NCBI GenBank assembly: GCA_023451375.1 | Contig: JAEXZS010000078.1 | Coordinates: forward strand, 1-64,000 | Origin: Pseudomonadota bacterium | GTDB taxonomy: Bacteria > Pseudomonadota > Alphaproteobacteria > Caulobacterales > Caulobacteraceae | DNA: 64,000 nt | Reading direction: 5' to 3' | Part shown: positions 44,707 to 52,802 of the stretch, one piece after another | Numbering within the stretch: position 1 is the stretch's first letter | Layout: the number at the start of each line of letters is the position of its first letter | Program-made: the position numbers and the translations under genes | The notes under the pieces: generated by a model | Told to the model about the DNA's origin: nothing | The model's input: the letters and a program-made list of their open reading frames with translations, nothing else | The model's database searches: none

Positions 44707-45468
44707 ATGCTGATCCACCTGTCGTCCTGGCCCGAGATCGACGCACGGCTGAACGCCGGCCGGCCGTTGTCGAAGACGGTGGTGGTTCCCATCGGCTCCA
44801 ACGAGCAGCACGGCCCCACCGGCCTGCTGGGCACCGACTGGCTGTGCCCCGAGATCATCGCCCACGCGGCCGAGAAGGCGGACGAGGGCCTGACCGTCGC
44901 CCCGACCTTCAACATCGGCATGGCCCAGCACCACCTGGCCTTCGCCGGCACCATCAGCCTGCGCCCCTCGACCTTCATGGCCGCGATCACCGACTGGGTG
45001 TCGTCGCTGAGCCGCCACGGGTTCGAGCGCATCTATTTCCTGAACGGCCACGGCGGCAACGTCGCCACCATCGAGGCGACCTTCTCCGAGATCTATTCGG
45101 AATGGAGCTTCGTGGAGGAGCAGCCGCCCTTCGTGCTGAAGTTGAAGAACTGGTGGGACCTGCCGGGCGTCAACGGCCTGTGCAGTTCGATCTTCCCGAC
45201 CGGCCACGGCTCCCACGCCACCCCGTCCGAGATCGCCGTGACCCAGGCCGCCTATCCCGACCGGATCAAGACGGCCGACTATTCGCCCCGGATCGCGCCG
45301 AACGGGCCGATCCGGGACGCCCTGGACTATCGCGCCCGCTTCCCCGACGGCCGCATCGGTTCCGATCCCGCCCAGGCCAGCCCGGAGAAGGGCCAGCGCA
45401 TCATCGACGCGGCGGTCCCGGCCCTGCTGAAGGACGTCGCCGACTTCGCGACCGAGCAACGGCCCTGA
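44707..45468 (+). CDS. Creatininase family amidohydrolase
   Basis: The 253-residue protein has the metal-binding sites of creatininase: Glu33 and His35 in GSNEQHGP, Asp44 in GTDWLCP, the NGHGGN motif, and the acidic ligand in GSHATPSE. Relatives include mycofactocin MftE and pyrrolopyrimidine and riboflavin-type amidohydrolases. AAGGAG stands 7 nt before the ATG at 44707. An upstream in-frame TTG at 44701 is discounted. Its substrate is unknown. Confidence 0.88.
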   Translation: MLIHLSSWPEIDARLNAGRPLSKTVVVPIGSNEQHGPTGLLGTDWLCPEIIAHAAEKADEGLTVAPTFNIGMAQHHLAFAGTISLRPSTFMAAITDWVSSLSRHGFERIYFLNGHGGNVATIEATFSEIYSEWSFVEEQPPFVLKLKNWWDLPGVNGLCSSIFPTGHGSHATPSEIAVTQAAYPDRIKTADYSPRIAPNGPIRDALDYRARFPDGRIGSDPAQASPEKGQRIIDAAVPALLKDVADFATEQRP

Positions 45469-45932
45469 CCCGCCGCCGCTCCAGCGCCGTTCGCGCGGCC
45501 GAAGTGCAGGCGGAGCTTCTGACCGCTTCGGCCCAGGTCATCGCGGCGCGCACGGCGATGATGGCGAACGGCCTGGCCGATCCGCTGGGCGTCGACATGG
45601 TCGAAATGTCGCTGATGGGCACGGAAAAGGCCGAGGCCATGGCCGCCTCCGCCGGCGCACTGGCCGGTCATGCGGGCGTCGCCGGCCGGCGGCTGACCCG
45701 GGCCGCCCTGGCCGAGGGCGATCACGTCGCCCGGGCCGCCGCCGACATGCTGGCGGCGGGCAGCCCGGTCGAGGCGGCCGGCGCACAGATGCGTTACGCC
45801 TTGGGCTGGTGGGGCCGGGCCAACGCCCAGTGGCTGTCGCTGGGCGCCGACCTGACCCGCGCCCAGGCCGCCGCCGTCGCGCCGATCCACGCCGCCGCCA
45901 CAGCCAACGCCCGGCGTCTTCGCAAGCGCTGA
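45465..45932 (+). CDS. Phasin-like helical protein, start uncertain
   Basis: The product of about 155 residues is almost all amphipathic helix and Ala-rich (AELLTASAQVIAARTAMMANG, MGTEKAEAMAASAGALAG, MRYALGWWGRANAQWLSLGADL). This is like phasin-type polyhydroxyalkanoate granule proteins, but identity is not certain. No ATG is available before residue 28. Candidates are CTG at 45465, overlapping the creatininase stop (CTGA), and GTG at 45504. The longer start keeps a continuous basic helix. It is probably co-transcribed with the creatininase gene. Confidence 0.6.
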   Translation: MTRRRSSAVRAAEVQAELLTASAQVIAARTAMMANGLADPLGVDMVEMSLMGTEKAEAMAASAGALAGHAGVAGRRLTRAALAEGDHVARAAADMLAAGSPVEAAGAQMRYALGWWGRANAQWLSLGADLTRAQAAAVAPIHAAATANARRLRKR

Positions 45933-45970
45933 CCCTTCCCTCGGAACCGCCGGGCGCCTAGATGACGGCC

Positions 45971-46028
45971 CCGGAGCGAAATCGGTCGGGTTTGGACGCA
46001 GTCCAACTCGGCTCAGATTTCGCTCCGG
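45971..46028. repeat. Nested inverted repeat I upstream of the CobW gene
   Basis: Perfect 13-bp arms CCGGAGCGAAATC (45971-45983) and GATTTCGCTCCGG (46016-46028) enclose a second hairpin, TTGGAC-GCA-GTCCAA (45992-46006). It could terminate the upstream operon or be a dispersed extragenic element. No U-run is present. Confidence 0.7.
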
Positions 46029-46037
46029 GATAAGCTG

Positions 46038-46097
46038 GAGCCTGATTCACGGCATCAGCGGAATCGCGAAGCGATTCCACCTCAGCCGATCAGGCTC
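46038..46097. repeat. Nested inverted repeat II upstream of the CobW gene
   Basis: GAGCCTGAT (46038-46046) pairs with ATCAGGCTC (46089-46097), with the inner hairpin GGAATCGC-GAA-GCGATTCC (46060-46078). It ends 15 nt before the ATG of the CobW gene, so it would be in the mRNA leader if transcribed from upstream. A regulatory role is possible; a dispersed palindromic repeat is equally likely. Confidence 0.7.
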
Positions 46098-46112
46098 TAG
46101 AAAGGCCCTCCC

Positions 46113-47201
46113 ATGGAAAAGACCCCCGTCACCGTCCTGACCGGCTATCTCGGCGCCGGCAAGACGACGCTGCTGAACCGCATCCTCACCGAGGACCACG
46201 GCAAGCGCTACGCCGTGATCGTCAACGAGTTCGGCGAAATCGGCATCGACAACGACCTGGTCGTCGGCGCCGACGAGGACGTGTTCGAGATGAACAACGG
46301 CTGCGTCTGCTGCACCGTGCGCGGCGATCTGATCCGGGTGGTCTCGGGCCTGATGAAGCGCCAGCGTCCCGGCAAGCCCGCCTTCGACGCCATCATCGTC
46401 GAGACCACGGGCCTGGCCGATCCCGGCCCGGTGGCCCAGACCTTCTTCGTCGACGAGGACGTCAAGGCCAAGACCCAGCTGGACAGCGTCACGACCCTGG
46501 TCGACGCCAAGCACGTCATGGCCCGGCTGGACGATTCGAAGGAGGCGCGCGAGCAGGTCGCCTTCGCCGACCGCATCATCCTGAACAAGGTCGACCTGGC
46601 CACGGCGGAGGAACTTGACGCGGTCGAGGCGCGTCTGCGCGCGCTCAACCCCTTGGCGCCGATCGTCCGCGCGGAACGCTCCAACGTGCCGCTGGACCAG
46701 GTGCTGGGCGTGCACGCCTTCGACCTGGACCGCATTCTGGAGGTCAAGCCGGACTTCGTGAACCCGCCCCACGGCGCCGAGGGCCACGTCCACGACGACC
46801 ACTGCGGCCACGACCACGATCACGATCACGGTCATCATGATCACGGCCACGCTCACCACGACCATGGTCCGCATTCTCACGGCGCGAGGGGGCACGCCCA
46901 CCAGGACGACATCAAGGGCGTCACCCTGTCGCTGGACCGCCCCATCGACGGCCAGAAGTTCACCCAGTGGCTGGACATGCTGCTGGCCAACCAGGGCCAG
47001 AACATCCTGCGCGCCAAGGGCATCATCGACGTGAAGGGCGAGGACCGCCGCCTGGTCTTCCAGGCCGTGCACATGATTCTGGAAGGCGACCTTCAGAAGC
47101 CGTGGGGCGCGGCCGAACGCCGCTGGAGCCGCGCCGTCTTCATCGGCCGCGACCTGGACGAGGCGGACCTGCGTCGCGGCTTCGAGGCCTGCGCGGCCTA
47201 G
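46113..47201 (+). CDS. CobW/COG0523 family metal-handling GTPase
   Basis: The 362-residue GTPase has the P-loop GYLGAGKTTLLN, switch regions including VNEFGEIGIDND, the metal-binding GCVCC motif, the NKVDLA specificity loop and a C-terminal CobW_C domain. Between the domains lies a His/Asp-rich loop (about 223-268, some 20 histidines) that should bind zinc, nickel or cobalt. Family members deliver metal to client proteins under limitation. The metal is not decided by sequence. Two nested inverted repeats precede it, and its stop interlocks with that of the opposite gene in CTAG. Confidence 0.9.
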   Translation: MEKTPVTVLTGYLGAGKTTLLNRILTEDHGKRYAVIVNEFGEIGIDNDLVVGADEDVFEMNNGCVCCTVRGDLIRVVSGLMKRQRPGKPAFDAIIVETTGLADPGPVAQTFFVDEDVKAKTQLDSVTTLVDAKHVMARLDDSKEAREQVAFADRIILNKVDLATAEELDAVEARLRALNPLAPIVRAERSNVPLDQVLGVHAFDLDRILEVKPDFVNPPHGAEGHVHDDHCGHDHDHDHGHHDHGHAHHDHGPHSHGARGHAHQDDIKGVTLSLDRPIDGQKFTQWLDMLLANQGQNILRAKGIIDVKGEDRRLVFQAVHMILEGDLQKPWGAAERRWSRAVFIGRDLDEADLRRGFEACAA

Positions 47202-47539
47202 AGCCCCTCGCGCGCCTTCAGCTCCTGCCGCTGCCGCGCCACGGCGGCGTCGACCGCGCGGCGCTGCTCGGCCGCCTGGGCCTCCAGCTGGACCAGTTCG
47301 CGGTTCTTGGCGTCAGAGGCGTCGGCGCGGGTGACCCCCGCCGGGCGGCCGGTGATGTCGGGGATGTAGATCGGCGTGGCGCAGGTGCGCGTCTCGATGT
47401 CGTACCAGTCGCCGCGCGCCTCGCAGCGCTCGCCCGGGCTGACCCAGACGGTCTGCAGCACGAAGATGCCCGCCAGCATCACGCCGAACACGCCCAGGAA
47501 GATCATGCTCAGGCGCGGAAAGCTCAGGAAACGCTTCAT
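47198..47539 (-). CDS. Single-pass membrane protein of unknown function
   Basis: The 113-residue protein has one N-terminal membrane helix (MIFLGVFGVMLAGIFVLQTVW). The periplasmic part has two cysteines (GERCEARGDWYDIETRTC) that may form a disulfide, and the C-terminus is a coiled-coil of charged residues. No family is recognised. Its TAG stop shares CTAG with the CobW stop, so the genes are convergent with 4-bp overlap. Confidence 0.7.
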   Translation of the reverse strand: MKRFLSFPRLSMIFLGVFGVMLAGIFVLQTVWVSPGERCEARGDWYDIETRTCATPIYIPDITGRPAGVTRADASDAKNRELVQLEAQAAEQRRAVDAAVARQRQELKAREGL

Positions 47540-47590
47540 CTCTTGGTCCGTTAGGGTCGCTTCGGCCAGGAAACCTGACGCCGCGTTACG

Positions 47591-47619
47591 TTGACAGGCC
47601 TTCTCGACCGCTCCATGTC
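47591..47619 (+). promoter_or_regulatory. Possible promoter of etfBA
   Basis: A perfect TTGACA (47591-47596) is followed after 17 bp by CATGTC (47614-47619), a weak -10 element. It lies about 40 bp before the etfB ATG at 47656. The -35 is convincing; the -10 is poor. Confidence 0.35.
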
Positions 47620-47655
47620 CTGCCCCCACATTCAGGCGATTTCACGGATAGACCC

Positions 47656-48420
47656 ATGAAGGTTCTCGTCCCCGTCAAACGGGTGATCGACTCCAACGTC
47701 AAGGCTCGCGTCAAGGCGGACCAGACCGGCGTTGATCTGGCCAACGTCAAGATGAGCATGAATCCCTTCGACGAGATCGCCGTCGAAGAGGCCGTTCGTC
47801 TGAAGGAAGGCAAGGAGCATCACGCCGCCGGCACGGCCTCGGAAATCGTCGTGGTCTCCATCGGCGTGACCCAGGCGCAGGAGACGATCCGCACCGCCCT
47901 GGCCATGGGCGCCGATCGCGGCATCCTGATCCAGGCCGACGCCGACCTTGAGCCGCTGGCCGTCGCCAAGCTGCTGAAGGCGGTGGTCGAGGAGGAGAAG
48001 CCCGACCTGGTGCTGATGGGCAAACAGTCCATCGACGGCGACAACAATGCGGTCGGCCAGATGCTGGCCGCCCTGCTGGACTGGCCCCAGGCGACCTTCG
48101 CCGGCAAGCTCGAGATCGCCGACGGCAAGGCGACCGTGACGCGCGAGGTCGACGGCGGCCTGCAGACCGTGGCGGCCCAGCTGCCGGCGGTGGTCACCGT
48201 GGACCTGCGCCTGAACACGCCGCGCTACGCCTCCCTGCCCAACATCATGAAGGCCAAGAAGAAGGAGATCGCCATGAAGACGGTCGCCGACTACGGCGTG
48301 GACGTCGCTGATCGCCTGAAGGTGCTGAAGGTCACCGAGCCGCCCAAGCGCGCCGCCGGCGTCAAGGTCGACAGCGCCGCCCAACTGGTCGAAACCCTCA
48401 AGTCCGCGGGAGCCCTGTAA
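47656..48420 (+). CDS. etfB: Electron transfer flavoprotein beta subunit
   Basis: The 254-residue subunit begins MKVLVPVKRVIDSNVKARVK, has the ETF-beta motif MNPFDEIAVEEAVRLKEG, the AMP-binding region GKQSIDGDNNAVGQML and a C-terminal arm PPKRAAGVKVD that contacts the dehydrogenase. It accepts electrons from acyl-CoA and other dehydrogenases and passes them to ETF-quinone oxidoreductase. etfA starts on the base after its stop. Confidence 0.97.
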   Translation: MKVLVPVKRVIDSNVKARVKADQTGVDLANVKMSMNPFDEIAVEEAVRLKEGKEHHAAGTASEIVVVSIGVTQAQETIRTALAMGADRGILIQADADLEPLAVAKLLKAVVEEEKPDLVLMGKQSIDGDNNAVGQMLAALLDWPQATFAGKLEIADGKATVTREVDGGLQTVAAQLPAVVTVDLRLNTPRYASLPNIMKAKKKEIAMKTVADYGVDVADRLKVLKVTEPPKRAAGVKVDSAAQLVETLKSAGAL

Positions 48421-49350
48421 ATGGCCGTCCTCGTCATTGCCGATCACGACGGCTCGGCCGTCCGCGACACCACCCACAAGACCGTGACCGCCGCCCTGGC
48501 CCTGTCGTCCGACGTCGACCTGCTGGTGCTCGGCAAGGACGCCCAGGGCGTCGCCGAGGCGGCCGCCAGGATCGACGGCGTCCGCAAGGTGCTTCTGGCC
48601 GACGGCGACGCCGTGGCCCACGGCCTGGCCGAGGCGGTCGAGGCCACCGTCCTGCCGCTGGCCGCGAACTACGACGCCATCCTGACCCCGGCCAACACCG
48701 ACGGCAAGAACATCGCCCCGCGCATCGCCGCCAAGCTGGACGTCGCCCCGATCTCCGACATCGTCGAGGTCCTTTCGTCTGATAGTTTCGTGCGTCCGAT
48801 CTACGCCGGCAACGCGCTGGAGACGATCCAGTCCTCAGACGCCAAGAAGGTCATCACCGTCCGTCCGACGGCCTTCGCCGCGGCGGGCGAGGGCGGCTCT
48901 GCCGCCATCGAGACGGTCACGGCCGGAGAGGCGCCGAAGTCCGCCTTCATCTCGGAAGAGAAGGTCAAGTCCGACCGCCCGGAGCTGGGCGCCGCCAAGA
49001 TCATCGTCTCCGGCGGCCGCGCCCTGGGTTCGGCCGACGAGTTCCACGCCGTGATGGAGCCCTTGGCCGACAAGCTGGGCGCCGCCATCGGCGCCTCGCG
49101 CGCCGCCGTGGACGCCGGCTACGCCCCCAACGACTATCAGGTCGGCCAGACCGGCAAGGTCGTGGCCCCGCAGATCTACATCGCCATCGGCATCTCGGGC
49201 GCCATCCAGCACCTGGCGGGGATGAAGGATTCCAAGACTATCGTCGCCATCAACAAGGACCCGGACGCCCCGATCTTCCAGGTCGCCGACTACGGTCTGG
49301 TCGCCGACTACAAGACCGCCGTCCCCGAACTGATGGCCGCCCTGGGCTGA
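48421..49350 (+). CDS. etfA: Electron transfer flavoprotein alpha subunit
   Basis: The 309-residue subunit has an N-terminal domain similar to the beta subunit and the C-terminal FAD domain with RPELGAAKIIVSGGRALGSADEF, GYAPNDYQVGQTGKVVAPQIYIAIGISGAIQHLAGM and INKDPDAPIFQVADYGLVAD. It holds the flavin of the heterodimer. It is directly adjacent to etfB, and a large hairpin follows. Confidence 0.97.
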   Translation: MAVLVIADHDGSAVRDTTHKTVTAALALSSDVDLLVLGKDAQGVAEAAARIDGVRKVLLADGDAVAHGLAEAVEATVLPLAANYDAILTPANTDGKNIAPRIAAKLDVAPISDIVEVLSSDSFVRPIYAGNALETIQSSDAKKVITVRPTAFAAAGEGGSAAIETVTAGEAPKSAFISEEKVKSDRPELGAAKIIVSGGRALGSADEFHAVMEPLADKLGAAIGASRAAVDAGYAPNDYQVGQTGKVVAPQIYIAIGISGAIQHLAGMKDSKTIVAINKDPDAPIFQVADYGLVADYKTAVPELMAALG

Positions 49351-49357
49351 CCTGATT

Positions 49358-49521
49358 TTCGTCATCCTCCGGCCCGCGAAGCGGGACCGGGGGACCCAGC
49401 GGCGCGCGGGAGCGCGAACCTGTCGCGCACCCGGCCCTTGGAGCGTCGGCCCCATTTCGCCTTCGGCGCCGCTGGGTCCCCCGGTCCGCGCCGCTACGCG
49501 GCTTTGCCGGAGGATGACGAA
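49358..49521. repeat. 164-bp long inverted repeat between etfA and argG
   Basis: The outer arms TTCGTCATCCTCCGG (49358-49372) and CCGGAGGATGACGAA (49507-49521) are perfect. Inside lies a 22-bp perfect pair with arms at 49384-49405 and 49466-49487, and a 60-bp centre. It starts 7 bp after the etfA stop. The arm ends match the GTCATCC hairpin at 4845-4878. It looks like a dispersed extragenic palindrome or a non-autonomous mobile element rather than a simple terminator. Confidence 0.85.
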
Positions 49522-49604
49522 GAGGCTGACGACAAGGTTGCATCGCGCGTCCATGGGTCTTATGCGCGCGCTCAATCTCCCCGAACGTCGCTGAAAGATC
49601 CGCC

Positions 49605-50837
49605 ATGACCGAGGCCGCCAAGCCCAAGAAAGTCGTCCTCGCCTATTCCGGCGGGCTGGACACCTCGATCATCCTGAAATGGCTGCAGACCGAATACGGT
49701 GCGGAGGTCGTGACCTTCACCGCCGACCTGGGGCAGGGTGAAGAACTGGGCCCGGCGCGCGAGAAGGCGCTGAAGCTGGGCATCAAGCCCGAGAACATCT
49801 TCATCGACGACCTGCGCGAGGAGTTCGTGCGCGACTTCGTCTTCCCGATGTTCCGCGCCAACGCCCTGTACGAAGGCCAGTACCTGCTGGGCACCTCCAT
49901 CGCCCGGCCGCTGATCGCCAAGCGCCAGATCGAGATCGCCCGCCAGGTCGGCGCCGACGCCGTCTGTCACGGCGCGACCGGCAAGGGCAACGACCAGGTC
50001 CGGTTCGAGCTGGGCTACTACGCCCTGAACCCGGACATCCACGTCATCGCCCCCTGGCGCGAATGGGAGTTCCGCAGCCGCGAGGCCCTGCTGGACTTCG
50101 CCGAGAAGAACCAGATCCCGATCTCCAAGGACAAGCGTGGCGAGGCCCCCTTCTCCGTCGACGCCAACCTTCTTCACTCCTCGTCCGAGGGCAAGGTGCT
50201 GGAAGACCCGGCGGTCGAGGCGCCCGAGTTCGTCCACCAGCGCACCATCGCGCCGGAAGACGCGCCGGATACGCCGACCATCCTCGAGATCGGCTTTGAA
50301 AAGGGCGACGCCGTCTCGATCAACGGCGAGGCCATGAGCCCCGCGACCCTGTTGACCGCCCTGAACCAGTATGGTCACGACAACGGCGTCGGTCGTCTGG
50401 ACCTGGTCGAGAACCGCTTCGTCGGCATGAAGTCGCGCGGCGTCTACGAGACCCCCGGCGGGACGATCCTGCTGGCCGCCCACCGCGGCATCGAATCCAT
50501 CACCCTGGACCGCGGCGCCATGCACCTGAAGGACGAGCTGGCGGTGAAATACGCCCACCTGGTCTACAACGGCTTCTGGTTCTCGCCCGAGCGCGAGATG
50601 CTGCAGGCCGCCGTGGACAAGAGCCAGGAGAAGGTCACGGGGACGGTCCGGGTAAAGCTCTACAAGGGCAATACGACCGTCATCGGCCGCGAGAGCCCCT
50701 ACAGCCTCTACGACCAGGACTTGGTGACCTTCGAGGAGGGCGTCCAGGCTTACGATCACAAGGACGCCGCCGGCTTCATCAAGCTGAACGCGCTTCGCCT
50801 GCGCGTCCTGGCCAAGCGCGACGCACGCGAGAGCTAA
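49605..50837 (+). CDS. argG: Argininosuccinate synthase
   Basis: The 410-residue enzyme condenses citrulline and aspartate with ATP. Its ATP pyrophosphatase loop is VLAYSGGLDTSIILKWL, and further motifs include LLGTSIARPLIAK, CHGATGKGNDQVRFELGYYAL and NRFVGMKSRGVYETPGGTIL. It catalyses the penultimate step of arginine synthesis. A 254-bp gap with the large hairpin separates it from etfA, so it probably has its own promoter. Confidence 0.98.
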   Translation: MTEAAKPKKVVLAYSGGLDTSIILKWLQTEYGAEVVTFTADLGQGEELGPAREKALKLGIKPENIFIDDLREEFVRDFVFPMFRANALYEGQYLLGTSIARPLIAKRQIEIARQVGADAVCHGATGKGNDQVRFELGYYALNPDIHVIAPWREWEFRSREALLDFAEKNQIPISKDKRGEAPFSVDANLLHSSSEGKVLEDPAVEAPEFVHQRTIAPEDAPDTPTILEIGFEKGDAVSINGEAMSPATLLTALNQYGHDNGVGRLDLVENRFVGMKSRGVYETPGGTILLAAHRGIESITLDRGAMHLKDELAVKYAHLVYNGFWFSPEREMLQAAVDKSQEKVTGTVRVKLYKGNTTVIGRESPYSLYDQDLVTFEEGVQAYDHKDAAGFIKLNALRLRVLAKRDARES

Positions 50838-50847
50838 GGCCCCGCTT

Positions 50848-50885
50848 GCCGCCATCCGGATTCCTCGTCAGGGTGGCGGCCTCTT
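50848..50885 (+). terminator. Terminator-like hairpin after argG
   Basis: GCCGCCATCC (50848-50857) pairs with GGGTGGCGGC (50871-50880) with one T-G wobble and a 13-nt loop, followed by CTCTTC. It lies 10 nt after the argG stop. Confidence 0.55.
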
Positions 50886-50901
50886 CATCGGAGCTTCTTC
50901 C

Positions 50902-51375
50902 ATGCGTCTTCTGACCTCGCTGACGGCCGTCGCCGCCCTGGCGATCGCCGCCCCCGCCCTCGCCCAGGAGGCCGCGCCCCCCGCCCAGGCCGCCCCGGCC
51001 CAGGCGCCCGCCGCCGCGCCCGAGGCGCCGACCCCCGAGGAAGCCGCGTTCGAGGCCAAGGGCGAGGCCTTCGGCCAGCGCATGGAGGCGATGGCGACGG
51101 AAATGCAGACCGCCGCCGCTCAGGCCGACAAGGCCCAGGCCAAGACCGACCTGGACGCCATCCAGGCCCGCTACCAGCCGGACGTCGACGCTTTCGCGAC
51201 CGAGTTCCAGACCTTCGCGACGGCGCGCACGGCGGCCTCGGGCCAGGACGCCTCGGCGCAGATCGCCACCGCCGCCCAGCAGATCAAGGGCATCCCCGCG
51301 ATGGCGCGCGCCCAGATCGAGGCCGCCGCCAACGCCCCGGCCGCCGCTCCGGAGACGCCGGCCCAGCCGCAGTAA
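50902..51375 (+). CDS. Secreted Ala/Pro-rich helical protein of unknown function
   Basis: The 157-residue protein has a signal peptide (LLTSLTAVAALAIAAPALA, cleavage at QEA). An Ala/Pro/Gln-rich spacer (22-48) and a helical domain (FEAKGEAFGQRMEAMATEMQ, then YQPDVDAFATEFQTFA) follow, and the tail is Pro/Ala-rich. No family is recognised. The next gene encodes a protein with the same order of elements, so the two look like tandem paralogues. Confidence 0.75.
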   Translation: MRLLTSLTAVAALAIAAPALAQEAAPPAQAAPAQAPAAAPEAPTPEEAAFEAKGEAFGQRMEAMATEMQTAAAQADKAQAKTDLDAIQARYQPDVDAFATEFQTFATARTAASGQDASAQIATAAQQIKGIPAMARAQIEAAANAPAAAPETPAQPQ

Positions 51376-51453
51376 GGCCGCCTTACCGCGATTTCACTTG
51401 AGGCCGGGCGGCCTTGGGCGGAGTCTGCGCGGGTCATCCACGGGAGCCTTCCC

Positions 51454-52011
51454 ATGATCCGCGCGCTCAGCCTGGCCTCCGCCTTGGCCCTTCTGCCCTT
51501 GTCCTCCGCCCTGGCGCAGGAGGCGCAGCCCCGTCCCGGCTCCGCCGAGGCGCGGCTGGAGGAGGCGTCCAAGACCTTCGAAGCCCGGATGGAGACCTTC
51601 GGCGAACGCGCCGAGGCCATATCCAAGGACGGCGCCCTGTCCGACAGCGAGAAGAGCGCCCGCATCTCCGCCCTGTGGGGAGAATACGCGCCCGACATCG
51701 CCGCCTTCACCGCCGAGGCCACGCGCCAGGCTTCCGCCGCCGCCGCCGAGGCGCTGAAGGGCATCGACGTCGACGCCGTGGTCGCCGACGCCCTGAACGA
51801 CCCGGCGGTCCAGCAGGCGATGGAGGACGGCATGGCGGCCGGAACGGGCGTCATGCGCAACAGCGCCTGGGCCAACCCGGACCCGGAGCAGATCGAGACC
51901 TACGGCCTGATCGCCCAGTACGCCCTCGACGAGGCCAGCCATGCCGTCGAGGAGATCGAGACGCCCGAGGCGCCGCCGCCGCCGGAACCCCCGGAACCGC
52001 CGGGCGCCTGA
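51454..52011 (+). CDS. Secreted helical protein, paralogue-like to its upstream neighbour
   Basis: The 185-residue protein has a signal peptide (SLASALALLPLSSALA, cleavage at QEA). Its helical domain shares FEARMETFGERAEAI and YAPDIAAFTAEATRQA with the upstream gene. It has an extra C-terminal part and a Pro/Glu-rich end (EAPPPPEPPEPPGA). The resemblance is moderate, so duplication is inferred. A periplasmic or envelope role is likely, with no catalytic motif. Confidence 0.75.
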   Translation: MIRALSLASALALLPLSSALAQEAQPRPGSAEARLEEASKTFEARMETFGERAEAISKDGALSDSEKSARISALWGEYAPDIAAFTAEATRQASAAAAEALKGIDVDAVVADALNDPAVQQAMEDGMAAGTGVMRNSAWANPDPEQIETYGLIAQYALDEASHAVEEIETPEAPPPPEPPEPPGA

Positions 52012-52067
52012 TCCGGCTGGCGAACCGCGCTTGACGGACGACGCGGCGCGGCCGACATCGCCGCCTC

Positions 52068-52700
52068 ATGTCCGCCTTGCCCGTCGATCCGCACCTCTAT
52101 TCCACCTTCCTAGGCGTCATGGCCGTGATGGCGGTCACGCCCGGTCCGGCCAATCTGTTCGCCGTGGCCACCGGCGTGGAGAAGGGCCGCGCCTCCGCCC
52201 TGGTCGGCGTCGTCGGCATGAACAGCGCCACCCTGGTCTGGTTCGGCGCGGCGGCGCTCGGGCTCGGCGCTCTGGTCAAGGCCTTCCCGGAGGCGTTCCG
52301 GCTCATCGCCGTTCTGGGCGCCCTCTATGTCGCCTGGCTGGGGCTGAAGGCCCTGAAGGGCGCCTTTCGAACCGCCGCGGAGCCGGACAGGATCCTCGTC
52401 CGGCGCGGCCGCAGCGCCTTCATCGACGGCTTCGCCGTGCAGATCGCCAATCCCAAGGCCATCCTCTTCTTCACCGCCGTCCTGCCGCCCTTCCTCGACG
52501 TGGACCGACCCGTCGTCCCGCAGCTGGTCCTGTTCGCCGCCGCCGTCATCGGCATGGACATGCTGTCGATGAGCGCTTACGCCCTGTCCGGCGCCGCCCT
52601 GTCCCGGCGCATGCAGCAACCGCGGTTCCGACGCGGCTTCGGCGTCTTCGTGGGCCTGCTGCTGCTGACGGCCGCCGTGCTGATCGTCGCCCGCACTTGA
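52068..52700 (+). CDS. LysE/RhtB family amino acid exporter
   Basis: The 210-residue protein has about six membrane helices and the LysE motif MAVTPGPANLFAVATGVEKGRASALVGVVGM at its start. FIDGFAVQIANPKAILFFTAVLPPF forms the second conserved block. It probably exports an amino acid or a related metabolite. Start and length are typical. The substrate is unknown. Confidence 0.88.
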   Translation: MSALPVDPHLYSTFLGVMAVMAVTPGPANLFAVATGVEKGRASALVGVVGMNSATLVWFGAAALGLGALVKAFPEAFRLIAVLGALYVAWLGLKALKGAFRTAAEPDRILVRRGRSAFIDGFAVQIANPKAILFFTAVLPPFLDVDRPVVPQLVLFAAAVIGMDMLSMSAYALSGAALSRRMQQPRFRRGFGVFVGLLLLTAAVLIVART

Positions 52701-52802
52701 TACGGCCCAGCTTGACCGACAAGATGCGACACCGTGGAACGGGGCCGTTCATGCGTCGTTCAGCAGCCAAGCGCTTTTGATGGAACGATCAAGGAGTTCC
52801 TT

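Noticed and set aside
49250..49627. Minus-strand ORF across the 164-bp inverted repeat
   Set aside because: It arises from the repeat DNA and the etfA complement. It has no ribosome site or domain and overlaps the argG start.
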